Origin: Pedobacter jeongneungensis
GTDB taxonomy: Bacteria; Bacteroidota; Bacteroidia; Sphingobacteriales; Sphingobacteriaceae
Reading direction: 5' to 3'
Length of the DNA stretch: 64,000 nucleotides
Assembly (NCBI RefSeq): GCF_000633455.1
Contig: NZ_AYMG01000013.1
Location: 62,001-126,000, forward strand
Shown here: piece after piece, positions 17,407 to 26,719 of the stretch
Numbering within the stretch: the stretch's first letter is position 1
How the letters are laid out: each line of letters starts with the position of its first letter
Translations under genes and position numbers: made by a program
Notes under the pieces: model-generated
The model's database searches: none
What the model saw: the letters and a program-made list of their open reading frames with translations, nothing else
Told to the model about the DNA's origin: nothing

Positions 17407-18675
17407 TTAATTATACAGCAAATATTTTTTACGCATGGTTTTATAGGCACTTAATCCCGGTTCCCAGCTTGCCCTGATTTCTGCTTCGCTTTTTCCGTCA
17501 ATTACCTGTTGTCTAAAATCGGCCACGCCAACCAATCTTTCAATTGTACCCATTTCTTTGCTCAGTTTAGTGTTAAAGAAATCTTCTTTCCTTGGTGATG
17601 CTTTGTACAGTTCGATTAACCAGCTGATGTTTACCTGTTTCGATTTTATTAATTCGGCAGTATCGTATTTTCTTAAATCTAAGCCATAACAAACCTGATC
17701 CTGGAATAAAGGTGTTTCCGACATGCCTTTTATACTTTTTGGCGTAAAACTGAAATCAAATTTACCTTTAAGGTACGGCGCCCCAACAATGGTAAAAGGA
17801 AACATTGTACCACGGCCATGGTTTAAATAAGTACCCTCAAACAAACAGGTTGATGGATAAAGTAAAATCGCTTGCTGTGTATTAAGGTTTGGAGAAGGTT
17901 TAACGGGTAAAACATACTCCATGTCATGATTGTAATTGGCATTTTTAATAATCGTGATTTTGCATTTCACCCTATCTTTTAACCAGCCTTCGCCGTTTAA
18001 CATTTGCGCATATTCGCCAACGGTTAAACCATGTGCAATTGGGATGGGCTGTACACCAATGCCCGATTTAAATTTAGGATCTAAAATTGGTCCGTCTATT
18101 AAATAACCGTTCGGGTTTGGGCGGTCTAAAATCAGCAGTGGTTTGTTATTCACCGCACAGGCTTCCATTACATGCTGTAAAGTATTAATGTAAGTGTAAA
18201 AACGTACGCCCACATCCTGGATATCAAAAACCATAATATCAATATCAGCCAGATCTTCGGCCGTAGGTGTACTGTGCTTGCCATAAAGCGAAATGGCCTT
18301 AATGCCTGTTTTCGTATCTACATCATCATTAACCGTAACACCAGCACTGGCATTGCCCCTAAAGCCATGTTCAGGACCAAATATTTTCTGAATTTTGACG
18401 CCACGTTTTAACAAACTATCAACCGAGGTTTGCTCACCGATAACCGAAGTAGGATTAACCACCATGCCCACGTGTTTACCTTTTAATAAAGGAAGGTATT
18501 TTTCGGTCTGCTCGGCACCCGTTTTCAAATTTGAGGGCAGTTTGGGTGTCCTGATCAATAGTTTTCTGTTTTCCAGGTTTTTACCCTTTCCAATCTCTTG
18601 TTCAAGCGGTTTTGGCTGTCCACAGGCCGATAATGCAATTAAACTGGTTAAAGCAAAGCTGATGTATTTTTTCAT
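17407..18675 (-). CDS. Exo-beta-N-acetylmuramidase NamZ-like lipoprotein (DUF1343, GH171)
   Basis: This 422-residue protein carries a lipoprotein signal peptide with lipobox LSAC (Cys at residue 18), placing it in the periplasm or on a membrane. The DUF1343 domain is recognisable by KHVGMVVNPTSV, FGPEHGFRG, MVFDIQDVGVRFYTY, LDRPNPNG and FEGTYLNHGRGT. The best-studied member, NamZ of Bacillus subtilis, removes N-acetylmuramic acid from the ends of peptidoglycan fragments. The Glu/Asp-rich GPEHGFRG and FDIQDVG motifs are intact, so an active muramidase for cell-wall recycling is likely. It is divergent from an FtsX-like permease gene. Confidence 0.88.
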   Translation of the reverse strand: MKKYISFALTSLIALSACGQPKPLEQEIGKGKNLENRKLLIRTPKLPSNLKTGAEQTEKYLPLLKGKHVGMVVNPTSVIGEQTSVDSLLKRGVKIQKIFGPEHGFRGNASAGVTVNDDVDTKTGIKAISLYGKHSTPTAEDLADIDIMVFDIQDVGVRFYTYINTLQHVMEACAVNNKPLLILDRPNPNGYLIDGPILDPKFKSGIGVQPIPIAHGLTVGEYAQMLNGEGWLKDRVKCKITIIKNANYNHDMEYVLPVKPSPNLNTQQAILLYPSTCLFEGTYLNHGRGTMFPFTIVGAPYLKGKFDFSFTPKSIKGMSETPLFQDQVCYGLDLRKYDTAELIKSKQVNISWLIELYKASPRKEDFFNTKLSKEMGTIERLVGVADFRQQVIDGKSEAEIRASWEPGLSAYKTMRKKYLLYN

Positions 18676-18822
18676 TTTCGGTATTATTCTAATCTTCCGG
18701 TAATTTCAACAAAACAATTTACCCGGTATTTTGATTTATGCTATTGGTATTTGTTTGAGCTGATCTTTAAAGTTGGTTATTTATTTCCGAAAATGCCATT
18801 TTTAAAAAGGAATTGAGCATTT

Positions 18823-20067
18823 TTGTTACTTAACAAATTGATTAAATTGAATTTCGAATATTTCATAGCAGGGCGGATAGCCATTAAATCTGAGCGTACT
18901 TTTTCTAAACTTATTGTCCGCATTGCAATAGCAGGCGTGATGCTGAGTCTGGCTGTTATGATCCTCTCCATTGCCATTATTAAAGGCTTTAAAACAGAGA
19001 TTCAGGATAAAGTGAGGGGATACCTGGGGGATGTACAGATAACCCGCTACGACCTGAACAATTCTTTCGAACATTCGCCCTTTGTATTGGATGCAGAAAC
19101 CCAAAAAATGCTCAAAACCAATCACGATATTGAATTTTATTATCCTTTTGCTACAAAACCTGCTATTCTTTCGGCCAATAGTGAAATTGAGGGCATCAAT
19201 TTTAAGGGCGTAGATAAAAGTTATCAATGGGATTACATCAAACAGCATATTATTAGTGGTACGATTATCGATTTTTCAGACAGTACGGCGGCGATGCAGG
19301 AACTGTTGATCTCGAATTATACGGCCAAACGTTTGAAACTCAAAACCGGCGATGATTTTATCATGTATTTTGTGCAGAACCAGCTACGCCCGCGTAAATT
19401 TAAGATTGTTGGTGTTTACGATATCGGGGTAGAGGATATTGATAAGGGCTTTGTTTTGGGCAACCTGAATATCATCAAACGCTTAAACAACTGGCAGCCT
19501 GACGAAATTGGCGGCATCGAAATCCGGATTAAGGATTTCAACAAGCTAAAGCCGGCTGCGGATAATATTTTCGAAAAACTGCCGCCGAATTTACGTTCCT
19601 ATTCCATTGAAGAAAACTTTCCGAATATTTTTACCTGGTTGGGTTTACTCGATGTAAATACAAATGTGATTCTTAGTCTGATGCTGATTGTTGGCGTAAT
19701 TAACATGGTTACTGCATTACTGATTATGATTTTAGAACGCACCAACATGATTGGGATGTTAAAATCTTTTGGGGCCAGCAACTGGAGCATCATGAAGATT
19801 TTTCTTTATAACTCGGCTTACCTGGTTGGAATTGGCTTGTTATTAGGCAATATTTTAGGCCTAGGACTTGGTTTCTTACAGCAATCAACACATATATTTA
19901 AGCTTAACCAGGCATCGTACTTTTTAGCTTATGCACCGATAGAATTTCACTTTATGGATGTATTGTTGCTTAACGTAATTACGGTAGTGGTATGTTTAAC
20001 CGTTTTGATTATCCCTTCGCTTTTAATCAGCAAGGTTTCTCCGTTAAAGGCCATCAGGTTTAAATAA
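18823..20067 (+). CDS. FtsX/LolC-like ABC transporter permease
   Basis: This membrane protein of about 410 residues has one N-terminal transmembrane helix (about 35-55, AGVMLSLAVMILSIAIIKGF), a large extracytoplasmic MacB-PCD-like domain (about 60-265) and three C-terminal helices. This is the FtsX/LolC/MacB fold, used in lipoprotein release or other mechanotransmission. No ATPase gene is adjacent, so the partner must lie elsewhere. The start is uncertain: the frame opens with TTG at 18823, while TTG at 18847 would give LNFEYFIAGRIA, close to the usual N-terminus of these proteins. No suitable ATG exists. Confidence 0.82.
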   Translation: MLLNKLIKLNFEYFIAGRIAIKSERTFSKLIVRIAIAGVMLSLAVMILSIAIIKGFKTEIQDKVRGYLGDVQITRYDLNNSFEHSPFVLDAETQKMLKTNHDIEFYYPFATKPAILSANSEIEGINFKGVDKSYQWDYIKQHIISGTIIDFSDSTAAMQELLISNYTAKRLKLKTGDDFIMYFVQNQLRPRKFKIVGVYDIGVEDIDKGFVLGNLNIIKRLNNWQPDEIGGIEIRIKDFNKLKPAADNIFEKLPPNLRSYSIEENFPNIFTWLGLLDVNTNVILSLMLIVGVINMVTALLIMILERTNMIGMLKSFGASNWSIMKIFLYNSAYLVGIGLLLGNILGLGLGFLQQSTHIFKLNQASYFLAYAPIEFHFMDVLLLNVITVVVCLTVLIIPSLLISKVSPLKAIRFK

Positions 20068-20073
20068 TTTCAG

Positions 20074-20117
20074 TAAAAAACTTGGGTCACCAGGCAGATC
20101 AAAACCCGGTGCCCAAG
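20074..20117 (-). terminator. Intrinsic terminator of the truA/lipoprotein transcript
   Basis: On the minus strand CTTGGGCACC pairs with GGTGACCCAAG (one bulged base) and is followed by TTTTTTACTG. It lies about 45 bases beyond the stop codon of the minus-strand lipoprotein gene and also separates it from the convergent permease gene. Confidence 0.75.
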
Positions 20118-20160
20118 CAAACCTAAACCTAAGCTCTTGTTAACTCAATTTATATTGGTG

Positions 20161-20607
20161 TTAATTGGTTCTTTTTAAAATATATTCGTAACTCATTGTA
20201 GCGTACGATGTAGCCGGATCGATGTTGGTTTGGGGTTTCGATTTTCTTTTTAATGTTAAATCTATACCACTGCTTCTAATATCATATTCGCCGTTTAAAA
20301 TCATATTCCAGTCGAAATCCGCTGTCCAAACACCTTCATCAGCAAAATAGCCGGTGCCGTTTTTAAAATTATAAGTGCCTTTGCCACTCAATGATTTTAG
20401 GGTAGAACCAACATCAGATGTAACATTAAATTTGCCATCTTTTAAAGAAACCGAAATCTGACGGGTTACCGGAACCGATTTAGCACTATTGCTTATAACC
20501 AATACGCCGGTGTAATTGCCCTCCATTAAAACGTCAACACTTGTTGGTTTTTTACAGCCGAAACACAGACAAATGGCAAATAAGAGAACACAGATTTGAA
20601 CTTTCAT
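20161..20607 (-). CDS. Small lipoprotein of unknown function
   Basis: This 148-residue protein has a type II signal peptide with lipobox CFGC (Cys 18), then KKPTSVDV and a beta-rich body with repeated strand patterns (GNYTGVLVISN, GKGTYNFKNG, FDWNMILNGEYDIR). This suggests a small lipocalin-like or beta-sandwich fold. I do not recognise a family with a known function. It starts 42 bases after the truA stop codon on the same strand and is probably on the same transcript. Confidence 0.7.
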   Translation of the reverse strand: MKVQICVLLFAICLCFGCKKPTSVDVLMEGNYTGVLVISNSAKSVPVTRQISVSLKDGKFNVTSDVGSTLKSLSGKGTYNFKNGTGYFADEGVWTADFDWNMILNGEYDIRSSGIDLTLKRKSKPQTNIDPATSYATMSYEYILKRTN

Positions 20608-20649
20608 ACCTCTTAAACGGAGGTCAAAACCAAAACGCTACAGTTAAAT

Positions 20650-21444
20650 TTAAATCCAGTCTGTTTCTTGTAACCGCTGGATAAATTCGGTGCGTGGCTC
20701 GAGGTTAAGATAGGGGTAAGTAACCTTCGAAAGGTATAAGCCTGTTGGATGGGCGGGCAATGATAGTTTGGAGGGGGTTAAGCTGATCAGTTCACTTTCA
20801 AATTCATCAAGGCTAAGTTCTCCTTTACCAACCATTATTAATTTACCCATAATGATGCGGATCATCTTGCCCAAAAAGCGGTTACTGGCAATATGAAACC
20901 TAAATCTGTTGCCTTTGGGGTTTACAAATAAACCGGCTTCCATTACGTTACAAATGGTATGCTCGTATTTATCCGGATGCGTGCAAAAAGCCCTGTAATT
21001 TTTGTATTGGGGTAAGAGTTTTACAACGGCTTTCATTTTATCAAAATCAAGATCGTTTAACTGATAAAAGGAGCTTTGCGTACTTAAAAAGGGATCTTTA
21101 TAGGTGTGTACAAAATAATCGTATTTCCGCTGTACGGCATCGAATCGCGCATGTGGCTTTCCTTCCATTTTAATAATGTCGAATACCGCAATATTATATG
21201 GCAAAGCTTTGTTCAGGATGTAGAGCAGGTCGAAATCAATTTCTTTTTCAATATCAGCATGAAAGAAAAACTGACTTGCGTGTACGTGCGCATCTGTACG
21301 GCCACAGCCATTAATGGCAATGGGCGATTTTAAGATTTTAGAAAGTGTTTGCTCAATAACTTCCTGAACGCTTTTAACCCCGGGTTGTTTTTGCCAGCCA
21401 CTATAGTATTGACCCTGATATGCAATATGGAAGAAGTATCTCAT
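20650..21444 (-). CDS. truA: tRNA pseudouridine(38-40) synthase
   Basis: This 264-residue enzyme converts uridines 38-40 of the anticodon arm to pseudouridine. It has the N-terminal FHIAYQGQYYSGWQKQPG, the catalytic D51 in GCGRTDAHVHA, and the later RFHIASNRFLGKMIRIIMGKL segment that stacks against the target base. Length is normal for TruA. It is divergent from the YchJ-like gene and followed on its own strand by a small lipoprotein gene. Confidence 0.95.
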   Translation of the reverse strand: MRYFFHIAYQGQYYSGWQKQPGVKSVQEVIEQTLSKILKSPIAINGCGRTDAHVHASQFFFHADIEKEIDFDLLYILNKALPYNIAVFDIIKMEGKPHARFDAVQRKYDYFVHTYKDPFLSTQSSFYQLNDLDFDKMKAVVKLLPQYKNYRAFCTHPDKYEHTICNVMEAGLFVNPKGNRFRFHIASNRFLGKMIRIIMGKLIMVGKGELSLDEFESELISLTPSKLSLPAHPTGLYLSKVTYPYLNLEPRTEFIQRLQETDWI

Positions 21445-21470
21445 TATTTCGGTGCAATTTTACGGAAATT

Positions 21471-21501
21471 TTAGCAGCAGGAATATTAAATCCTATTTTT
21501 G
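21471..21501 (+). promoter_or_regulatory. Bacteroidota-type promoter of the YchJ-like gene
   Basis: TTAG (21471-21474) stands where TTTG is expected. A 19-base spacer separates it from TATTTTTG (21494-21501), an exact TAnnTTTG box. Transcription would begin near 21506, giving a leader of about 13 bases before the ATG at 21519. Confidence 0.55.
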
Positions 21502-21518
21502 CACGGTAAAATTTAATC

Positions 21519-21902
21519 ATGGATTTAATAAATTGTCCCTGCGGAAGCGGTTTTACCTTTCAGCATTGTTGCCAGCCTTACCATTTAAGCTTGAAAACTG
21601 CACCAACTGCCGAAGCTTTAATGCGATCGAGATATTCGGCATTTGTGATGGCCGATGCCGGTTATCTTTACGAAACCACCCATAGCAGCAAAAGAAAAGA
21701 CCACTCGAAAAGCGCTTATTTAAACAGTGCAAAAAATACTAAATGGCTTAAGCTCGAAATTGTTTTTTCTGCTTTTGATGTGGTGGAGTTTAAAGCTCAT
21801 TACCTGAATAAAAAGTTTCAGACAGAGGTACTGCACGAAAAATCCAATTTCAGGTTAGAAGATGGGCGCTGGTATTATGTAGACGGGGTTTTTTACGAAT
21901 AA
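21519..21902 (+). CDS. YchJ-like SEC-C motif protein (UPF0225)
   Basis: This 127-residue protein has an N-terminal SEC-C zinc-binding motif, CPCGSG...HCC (C6, C8, C17, C18), followed by the YchJ-type NTF2-like body with PTAEALMRSRYSAFV and a final strand near GRWYYVDGVFYE. SEC-C motifs bind zinc and often sit on translation- or secretion-related proteins. The role of stand-alone YchJ proteins is not established to my knowledge. Length and domain order are typical. It is transcribed alone, divergent from truA and convergent with mazG. Confidence 0.88.
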   Translation: MDLINCPCGSGFTFQHCCQPYHLSLKTAPTAEALMRSRYSAFVMADAGYLYETTHSSKRKDHSKSAYLNSAKNTKWLKLEIVFSAFDVVEFKAHYLNKKFQTEVLHEKSNFRLEDGRWYYVDGVFYE

Positions 21903-21907
21903 TGCCT

Positions 21908-21940
21908 AAATCGCAAAATTCATATAAATTTTGCGATTTT
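21908..21940. terminator. Bidirectional terminator between the YchJ-like gene and mazG
   Basis: Perfect 13-bp arms, AAATCGCAAAATT (21908-21920) and AATTTTGCGATTT (21927-21939), enclose a 6-base loop. The arms themselves end in T runs in both directions. Both flanking genes converge on it. Confidence 0.75.
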
Positions 21941-21949
21941 ACTCCTTAG

Positions 21950-22756
21950 CTATAATTTTTTTGCTTCATTCCAATATATATCCATTTCTGTAAGTGTCAT
22001 ATCTGCAAGGGCTTTACCATTTTCTTTCGCTTTGGTTTCGAGGTACTGGAAACGTTTGATAAACTTCTTATTGGTTTTTTCTAAAGCGTTCTCAGGATTA
22101 ATATTAATGAAACGCGCATAATTAATCAGCGAAAAAAGCACATCGCCAAATTCTGATTCTGCTTTTTCTACATCAATGGCGGTATTATCTACAACATTAA
22201 ATTCGGCTTTAAATTCCTGCAGTTCTTCTTCTACTTTTTCCCAAACCTGGTTTTTATCTTCCCAATCGAAGCCTACACCACAGGCTTTTTCCTGGATGCG
22301 TGCAGCCTTAACCAAAGCTGGTAGCGAAGAGGGTACACCAGCCAGAACCGATTTATTGCCTTCTTTTAGTTTAATCTGCTCCCAGTTGCGTTTTACATCT
22401 TCCTCGTTCTCAACTTCAACATCGCCGTAGATATGTGGGTGACGGTTAATCAGTTTATCGCAAACACCATTTAATACATCGGTAATATTAAAATCGTTGG
22501 TTTCTGAAGCAATTCTTGAATAAAAAACCAGATGCATCATGACGTCTCCAAGTTCCTTTTTAATTTCGTCCAAATCACCTTCCAGGATGGCATCACTCAA
22601 CTCATAGGTTTCTTCTATCGTTAAATGACGTAAGGTTTCCATGGTCTGTTTTTTATCCCAGGGACATTGCGTACGCAACGTATCTAAAACAGTAAGTAAA
22701 CGTGTGAAAGCATCGGCAGGATTATTTGCAGTGGCGGGAATCGGGTTGTTTGGCAT
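21950..22756 (-). CDS. mazG: Nucleoside triphosphate pyrophosphohydrolase MazG
   Basis: This 268-residue protein has two MazG domains, the long form found in most bacteria. The N-terminal domain has CPWDKKQTMETLRHL, the acidic EETYEL pair and KKELGDVMMH; the C-terminal one has EEELQEF, then KAESEFGDVLFSL. These glutamates and aspartates bind magnesium and hydrolyse NTPs to NMP and pyrophosphate, clearing aberrant nucleotides or lowering the alarmone response. It is the last of four closely spaced minus-strand genes (gaps of 1 to 19 bases), so it is likely transcribed with the AI-2E-type transporter gene. Confidence 0.93.
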   Translation of the reverse strand: MPNNPIPATANNPADAFTRLLTVLDTLRTQCPWDKKQTMETLRHLTIEETYELSDAILEGDLDEIKKELGDVMMHLVFYSRIASETNDFNITDVLNGVCDKLINRHPHIYGDVEVENEEDVKRNWEQIKLKEGNKSVLAGVPSSLPALVKAARIQEKACGVGFDWEDKNQVWEKVEEELQEFKAEFNVVDNTAIDVEKAESEFGDVLFSLINYARFININPENALEKTNKKFIKRFQYLETKAKENGKALADMTLTEMDIYWNEAKKL

Positions 22757-22775
22757 GTTTAATTATTGAGGTAAA

Positions 22776-23225
22776 TTATCGGAGGCTAAAATACCAAACC
22801 CAGGCGATTAAGAAAAGCTGAAAAGGTATTCTGAACCATAAATATTTTGGTCCGGGGCCGGGTTTATACAGGTCTTCGTAATTAATACGGTGTTTTGCCG
22901 CGTATATATTGCTCGGTAAAATGGCAATGTAAAAGATAATCAATACAATTCCTATGTAATATCGGGTACTTTCTATACATAAGCCTATGGCAAATAAAAT
23001 TTCCAGCACACCTGTAAAAAGTACAATTTCTACCTTTTTAGGAATAAATAATGGAATCATGGCCGCCATGCTGGTTTTAAACTTAAAATGGCCAATAGCT
23101 GTAAAAAGCAACATCACGCCCATAGCAATATTACCTGCAAAAACATTTCCTTTATCAAACGTAGTGTGACCGCCAAATGCTAAAAGTGCCACATATACAA
23201 AGAGCAATACAAATAAAGGTTTCAT
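22776..23225 (-). CDS. DoxX-like membrane protein
   Basis: This 149-residue protein has four predicted transmembrane helices. DoxX-like features include AIGHFKFKTSMAAMIPLFIP in the second helix region and LPSNIYAAKHRIN after the third. Proteins of this family are small quinone- or redox-associated membrane proteins in a few studied cases, but most have no known role. It starts 4 bases after the stop codon of the 98-residue membrane protein and ends 19 bases before mazG. Confidence 0.75.
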   Translation of the reverse strand: MKPLFVLLFVYVALLAFGGHTTFDKGNVFAGNIAMGVMLLFTAIGHFKFKTSMAAMIPLFIPKKVEIVLFTGVLEILFAIGLCIESTRYYIGIVLIIFYIAILPSNIYAAKHRINYEDLYKPGPGPKYLWFRIPFQLFLIAWVWYFSLR

Positions 23226-23229
23226 TAAA

Positions 23230-23526
23230 TTATTTTATCAGATTAAATGCAATTAAGATAGTTGCTACGAACAGTATCACCAGGCCTGATAAAAATATAA
23301 AATCTGCTGTTTTTTCGAGCCGCTGACTAGAAGTTTTTACCCTTCTCATTGAAATAAAAGATAAAATACAGCTGGTCATAAAAAACATCACCGCTGCTAC
23401 GGCGAACTCATCAATCAGCGAACCATCTGTAAGTGCCAGCTTTTTTAGAGAAGTTAGCACGATGAAGCAGATTCCCAATAAGTTTGCAGAAGTACTTAAA
23501 ATATGTGGCGATCTGTTTTCGGCCAT
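23230..23526 (-). CDS. Small membrane protein with three transmembrane helices
   Basis: This 98-residue protein has hydrophobic segments at about 12-27, 41-60 and 77-96, with a short basic loop (RRVKTSSQRLEK) between the last two. I do not recognise a characterised family. It sits between the AI-2E-type transporter gene (1 base away) and the DoxX-like gene (4 bases away), so it belongs to the same transcript and may be an accessory membrane protein. Confidence 0.7.
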   Translation of the reverse strand: MAENRSPHILSTSANLLGICFIVLTSLKKLALTDGSLIDEFAVAAVMFFMTSCILSFISMRRVKTSSQRLEKTADFIFLSGLVILFVATILIAFNLIK

Positions 23527-23527
23527 T

Positions 23528-24637
23528 TTAATCTTTTTCCTCTAATTTAATCTTTTTAGTAATCCGGTAAACGCGTTTCTTTTTATCGGGCTTATGTTCT
23601 TCGCCCATTAAAATACCCCAGGGTTTGAGGTTATCTACCCGGTCGAATATTATTTTTAGCATAGCCAGGTAAGGGATACATAAAAACATACCTGAAATGC
23701 CCCAGATCATTTCGCCAACCACAATGCCAATAAAGGCGAATAAGGCATTGATTTTTACCTTTGAGCCTACCACCAGTGGCATCAACACATTTCCGTCTAC
23801 GGCGTGCACACCTACAAAAGCAATTAACACAAGCAATACCTTACCAGCCCCGGCTGTTGCGAAAGTGATTAAACAACTTACCAATAGTGCAAAGAATATT
23901 CCCAGGTAAGGAACCACGTTAAAAATACCCGCTACCAAACCCAGTAAAACAGCATATTTAACGCCTAATAAACTAAGTACAGTAATCATTAATACCGTAA
24001 CAATCAGCATCTGCAGGAATAAGCCAATGATGTATTTTTTGATGATATACTGGATCTGACTTACAATTTCTGTTACTTTTTCTTTATGTTCTTCTCTAAA
24101 AACCGAGGTTAAGAAGGTAAATAAAACCCTGCGGTAATTTAAAATGAAGAAAGTAAATAATAGTGTAAAACCTAAAAACAACAGAGTCGAAGATAGGGTA
24201 GCCAGGGTTGTGGCTACAATTGCCGCGCTTGTGGCCAGTGCTTTTTCCGTACTATCATTTAAATAATCGAGTTGTTTCTGCGAGTTTACACCAAAAGTAT
24301 GCGAAATCCATTTCTGCAGTTCGTGGTACGAAACATTGGCTTTTTCTTTTAATAAAGGCCAGTCTGCCCATAAATCACTCAATTGATTGCCAAAAAAGTA
24401 AATAATGCCACCTATTACGGCAATCATCAGGATTACTGAAATCAGCGTTGATAAGCTCCTCTTAAACTTTAACCTGCGTTCTAAAAAATTACCAACAGGC
24501 AGTAGTAAAATCGCCATTAAAAATGAAAAAAGTAAAGGTGCCAACAACGATTGGCCTAAAATGGCAATGTAGGTTAAGCTGATTAAACAGAAAAGGACCA
24601 AAGCCAGTTTGGGTAGAAATGATAGTTTTTCTTTCAT
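23528..24637 (-). CDS. AI-2E family transporter (UPF0118)
   Basis: This 369-residue membrane protein has about seven to eight helices in the order typical of the family: two N-terminal hairpins (LALVLFCLISLTYIAILG, PLLFSFLMAILLLPVG), a soluble stretch, and a C-terminal cluster with the conserved VPYLGIFFALL and VGSKVKINALFAFIGIVVG. Members export small molecules or ions; the autoinducer-2 name comes from E. coli TqsA and should not be taken as the substrate here. The charged C-terminal tail (KPDKKKRVYRITKKIK) is cytoplasmic. It is probably the first gene of the four-gene run ending in mazG. Confidence 0.88.
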   Translation of the reverse strand: MKEKLSFLPKLALVLFCLISLTYIAILGQSLLAPLLFSFLMAILLLPVGNFLERRLKFKRSLSTLISVILMIAVIGGIIYFFGNQLSDLWADWPLLKEKANVSYHELQKWISHTFGVNSQKQLDYLNDSTEKALATSAAIVATTLATLSSTLLFLGFTLLFTFFILNYRRVLFTFLTSVFREEHKEKVTEIVSQIQYIIKKYIIGLFLQMLIVTVLMITVLSLLGVKYAVLLGLVAGIFNVVPYLGIFFALLVSCLITFATAGAGKVLLVLIAFVGVHAVDGNVLMPLVVGSKVKINALFAFIGIVVGEMIWGISGMFLCIPYLAMLKIIFDRVDNLKPWGILMGEEHKPDKKKRVYRITKKIKLEEKD

Positions 24638-24662
24638 ATATTTTAAAATCCTGTTTAATACA

Positions 24663-24698
24663 AAATGCCCGAGTAATTGTTTGATTATTCGGGCATTT
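24663..24698 (-). terminator. Terminator after the aldo/keto reductase gene
   Basis: AAATGCCCGA (24663-24672) pairs with TCGGGCATTT (24689-24698), extended by imperfect TAAT/ATTA pairs. On the minus strand TTTTGTATT follows. It lies between the stop codon of the reductase gene and the start of the AI-2E-type gene. Confidence 0.65.
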
Positions 24699-24717
24699 AA
24701 ATATAAGAGATTATTTT

Positions 24718-25665
24718 TTAATATCTACTCGCCTGGTCTAAAAGTGAAATATCTTCAGGTGATAATTTTAGGTTAGCCGCATCGGTGAAAGATTTTAGCT
24801 GAATTAGATCGGTAACACTTGCAATTGGGGCCGTAATTGAGGGGTGATAAATTAACCAGGCCAATGCTACAGAAGCGGGTTCAACATGGTGTTTATCTGC
24901 AACCTGATCCAGTGCTTCTAAAATCCTGAAGCCACGGTCGTTCATAAATTTTTTAACACCGCCGCCCCGCTGACTTTTCTTTAAATCATCTTCGCTGCGG
25001 TATTTTCCCGTTAAAAAACCACTGGCTAAAGAATAATATGTAACTACACCCAGACCATGTTCTAAGCAGATTTTTTCGTGTTCCTGTTCAAATTCTTCTC
25101 TATCGTAAAGGTTGTAGCCAGGTTGGCAAACCTCATAACGTGGGAGGCTATGCTCGCTTGAAGCAAGCAGCGATTCTTTTAACCGATCTGCAGAAAAATT
25201 CGAAGCGCCGATCCAGCGTACTTTTCCGGCTTTAATTAGTGTTTCATAAGCACCTAAAGTTTCTTCAACCGGAGTGCTTTCGTCATCAAAGTGAGAAAAA
25301 TAAAGGTCAATATAATCGGTTTGTAAACGGGATAAAGAATGTTCCACTTCATTAATGATGTAATCTTTCTTTAACGATTTCCCTTGACCCATATCTGAGC
25401 CAACTTTTGTGGCAATAATGATATCGTGGCGTTTGTTCTGTTTTTTGAGCCAGTTGCCGATGATAGTTTCCGATTCACCGCCTTTATTTCCCGGTACCCA
25501 GCGAGAATATACATCGGCAGTATCGATAAAATTAAATCCGCTTTCTACAAATTGGTCTAATATCTTAAATGATTTTTGCTCGTCGATGGTCCAGCCAAAA
25601 ACATTTCCTCCAAATACAATGGGTGCAATATTTAAATCGGTTTTTCCTAAGGTTCTTTTTTCCAT
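24718..25665 (-). CDS. Aldo/keto reductase
   Basis: This 315-residue NADPH-dependent TIM-barrel oxidoreductase has the catalytic tetrad residues in their usual places: Asp and Tyr in FIDTADVYSRW, Lys in IIATKVGSD and His in LYFSHFDDE. The cofactor-binding region near the C-terminus includes PIASVTDLIQL. It resembles the YghZ/Tas-type branch that reduces aldehydes and ketones. The substrate is unknown. It stands alone, with a terminator behind it. Confidence 0.9.
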   Translation of the reverse strand: MEKRTLGKTDLNIAPIVFGGNVFGWTIDEQKSFKILDQFVESGFNFIDTADVYSRWVPGNKGGESETIIGNWLKKQNKRHDIIIATKVGSDMGQGKSLKKDYIINEVEHSLSRLQTDYIDLYFSHFDDESTPVEETLGAYETLIKAGKVRWIGASNFSADRLKESLLASSEHSLPRYEVCQPGYNLYDREEFEQEHEKICLEHGLGVVTYYSLASGFLTGKYRSEDDLKKSQRGGGVKKFMNDRGFRILEALDQVADKHHVEPASVALAWLIYHPSITAPIASVTDLIQLKSFTDAANLKLSPEDISLLDQASRY

Positions 25666-25894
25666 GATATGAATGTTGATGTTATCCTAACAAATTTAGG
25701 TTGTACTGGTTTTTGTAGGTGGTCTAAATTATGTCAAAATGATATCTATGTTTTTAACCGCAAAGGCACGAAGACACAAAGGTGAACGGGAAGTGGTAAA
25801 AAGTTGGGAGACTATTCTTTTGAAATTTTATCTTCGGACTTTCGAACTCCCGACCCCGGACTTTACCCATCATCCAGCTTATATTTTCCGTACT

Positions 25895-26560
25895 TTACAT
25901 TCCTTTAACCGCTCTCAGCATTTCTCTTTTTCCTGGTGCACCTGGTAATTTTTCAATAGTAAATCCGTTGGCTTTAACCGCCCTTTTCAATTTTCCTGTA
26001 ATGGCATAGGTTACAAAGATTCCCCCTGGTTTTAAAAAACTGCAGGCATGTGCTATAATTTCATCGCTCCACATTTCAGGCTGGTGCTGAACAGAGAATG
26101 CATCATAATAAATGATATCAAACTTTTGGTCGGTTTTGTATTCGGCCAGGGTAGTGTGCGGAATTTCCAATGTACAAAGCGACGTGAGTTTTTGAGGTGC
26201 TGTTAATGCATTGGGATAATTGGTGATGAAATCCCCCCAGATTGTCTCTGAAACATAAGCCGAATAAGCAGTTTGTTCGATTACCTCGCTCGTAAGCGGA
26301 AAGGCCTCTATACTGGTATAATTAAGGTTAATCTTGTTCGCTTCACAATATTCGAAGCTTAAAATAAAGTTCAGTCCGGTTCCAAAACCAACTTCTAAAA
26401 TTGAAATTTCTGACTGATCAACTGAAGCGAATTTCAAACCTGCATCTATAAATACATGTTTACTCTCCTGTAATGCGCCATGTTTACTGTGGTAATGTTC
26501 GCCTATGGTTTCGTTATAAAGTGTATTAGAGCCATCGGCAGTAGGGGTGATAATATTCAT
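25895..26560 (-). CDS. mnmD: tRNA U34 methyltransferase MnmD-like (MnmC N-terminal domain homologue)
   Basis: This 221-residue protein is a Rossmann-fold SAM methyltransferase. Its opening TLYNETIGEHYHS, motif I LEVGFGTGLNF, and YDAFSVQHQPEMWS are diagnostic of the methyltransferase half of MnmC. The FAD oxidase half is absent, as in the stand-alone MnmD. It should methylate aminomethyl-(2-thio)uridine at tRNA wobble position 34. The C-terminal LPGAPGKREMLRA is also conserved in the family. It is transcribed alone. Confidence 0.88.
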   Translation of the reverse strand: MNIITPTADGSNTLYNETIGEHYHSKHGALQESKHVFIDAGLKFASVDQSEISILEVGFGTGLNFILSFEYCEANKINLNYTSIEAFPLTSEVIEQTAYSAYVSETIWGDFITNYPNALTAPQKLTSLCTLEIPHTTLAEYKTDQKFDIIYYDAFSVQHQPEMWSDEIIAHACSFLKPGGIFVTYAITGKLKRAVKANGFTIEKLPGAPGKREMLRAVKGM

Positions 26561-26719
26561 GGGCTAGGATTTTATTAATTTTTTAATGTAATGTTGCAAA
26601 TATAGGAACAGGATTAATATGAATTTTGAATTTCCAGGATCATAGGAACAGGATTTATTTGATTTTAAGATTTCCATGATAAATGCACAGTTCCAGGATT
26701 TAATCATTTAAGGATTAAC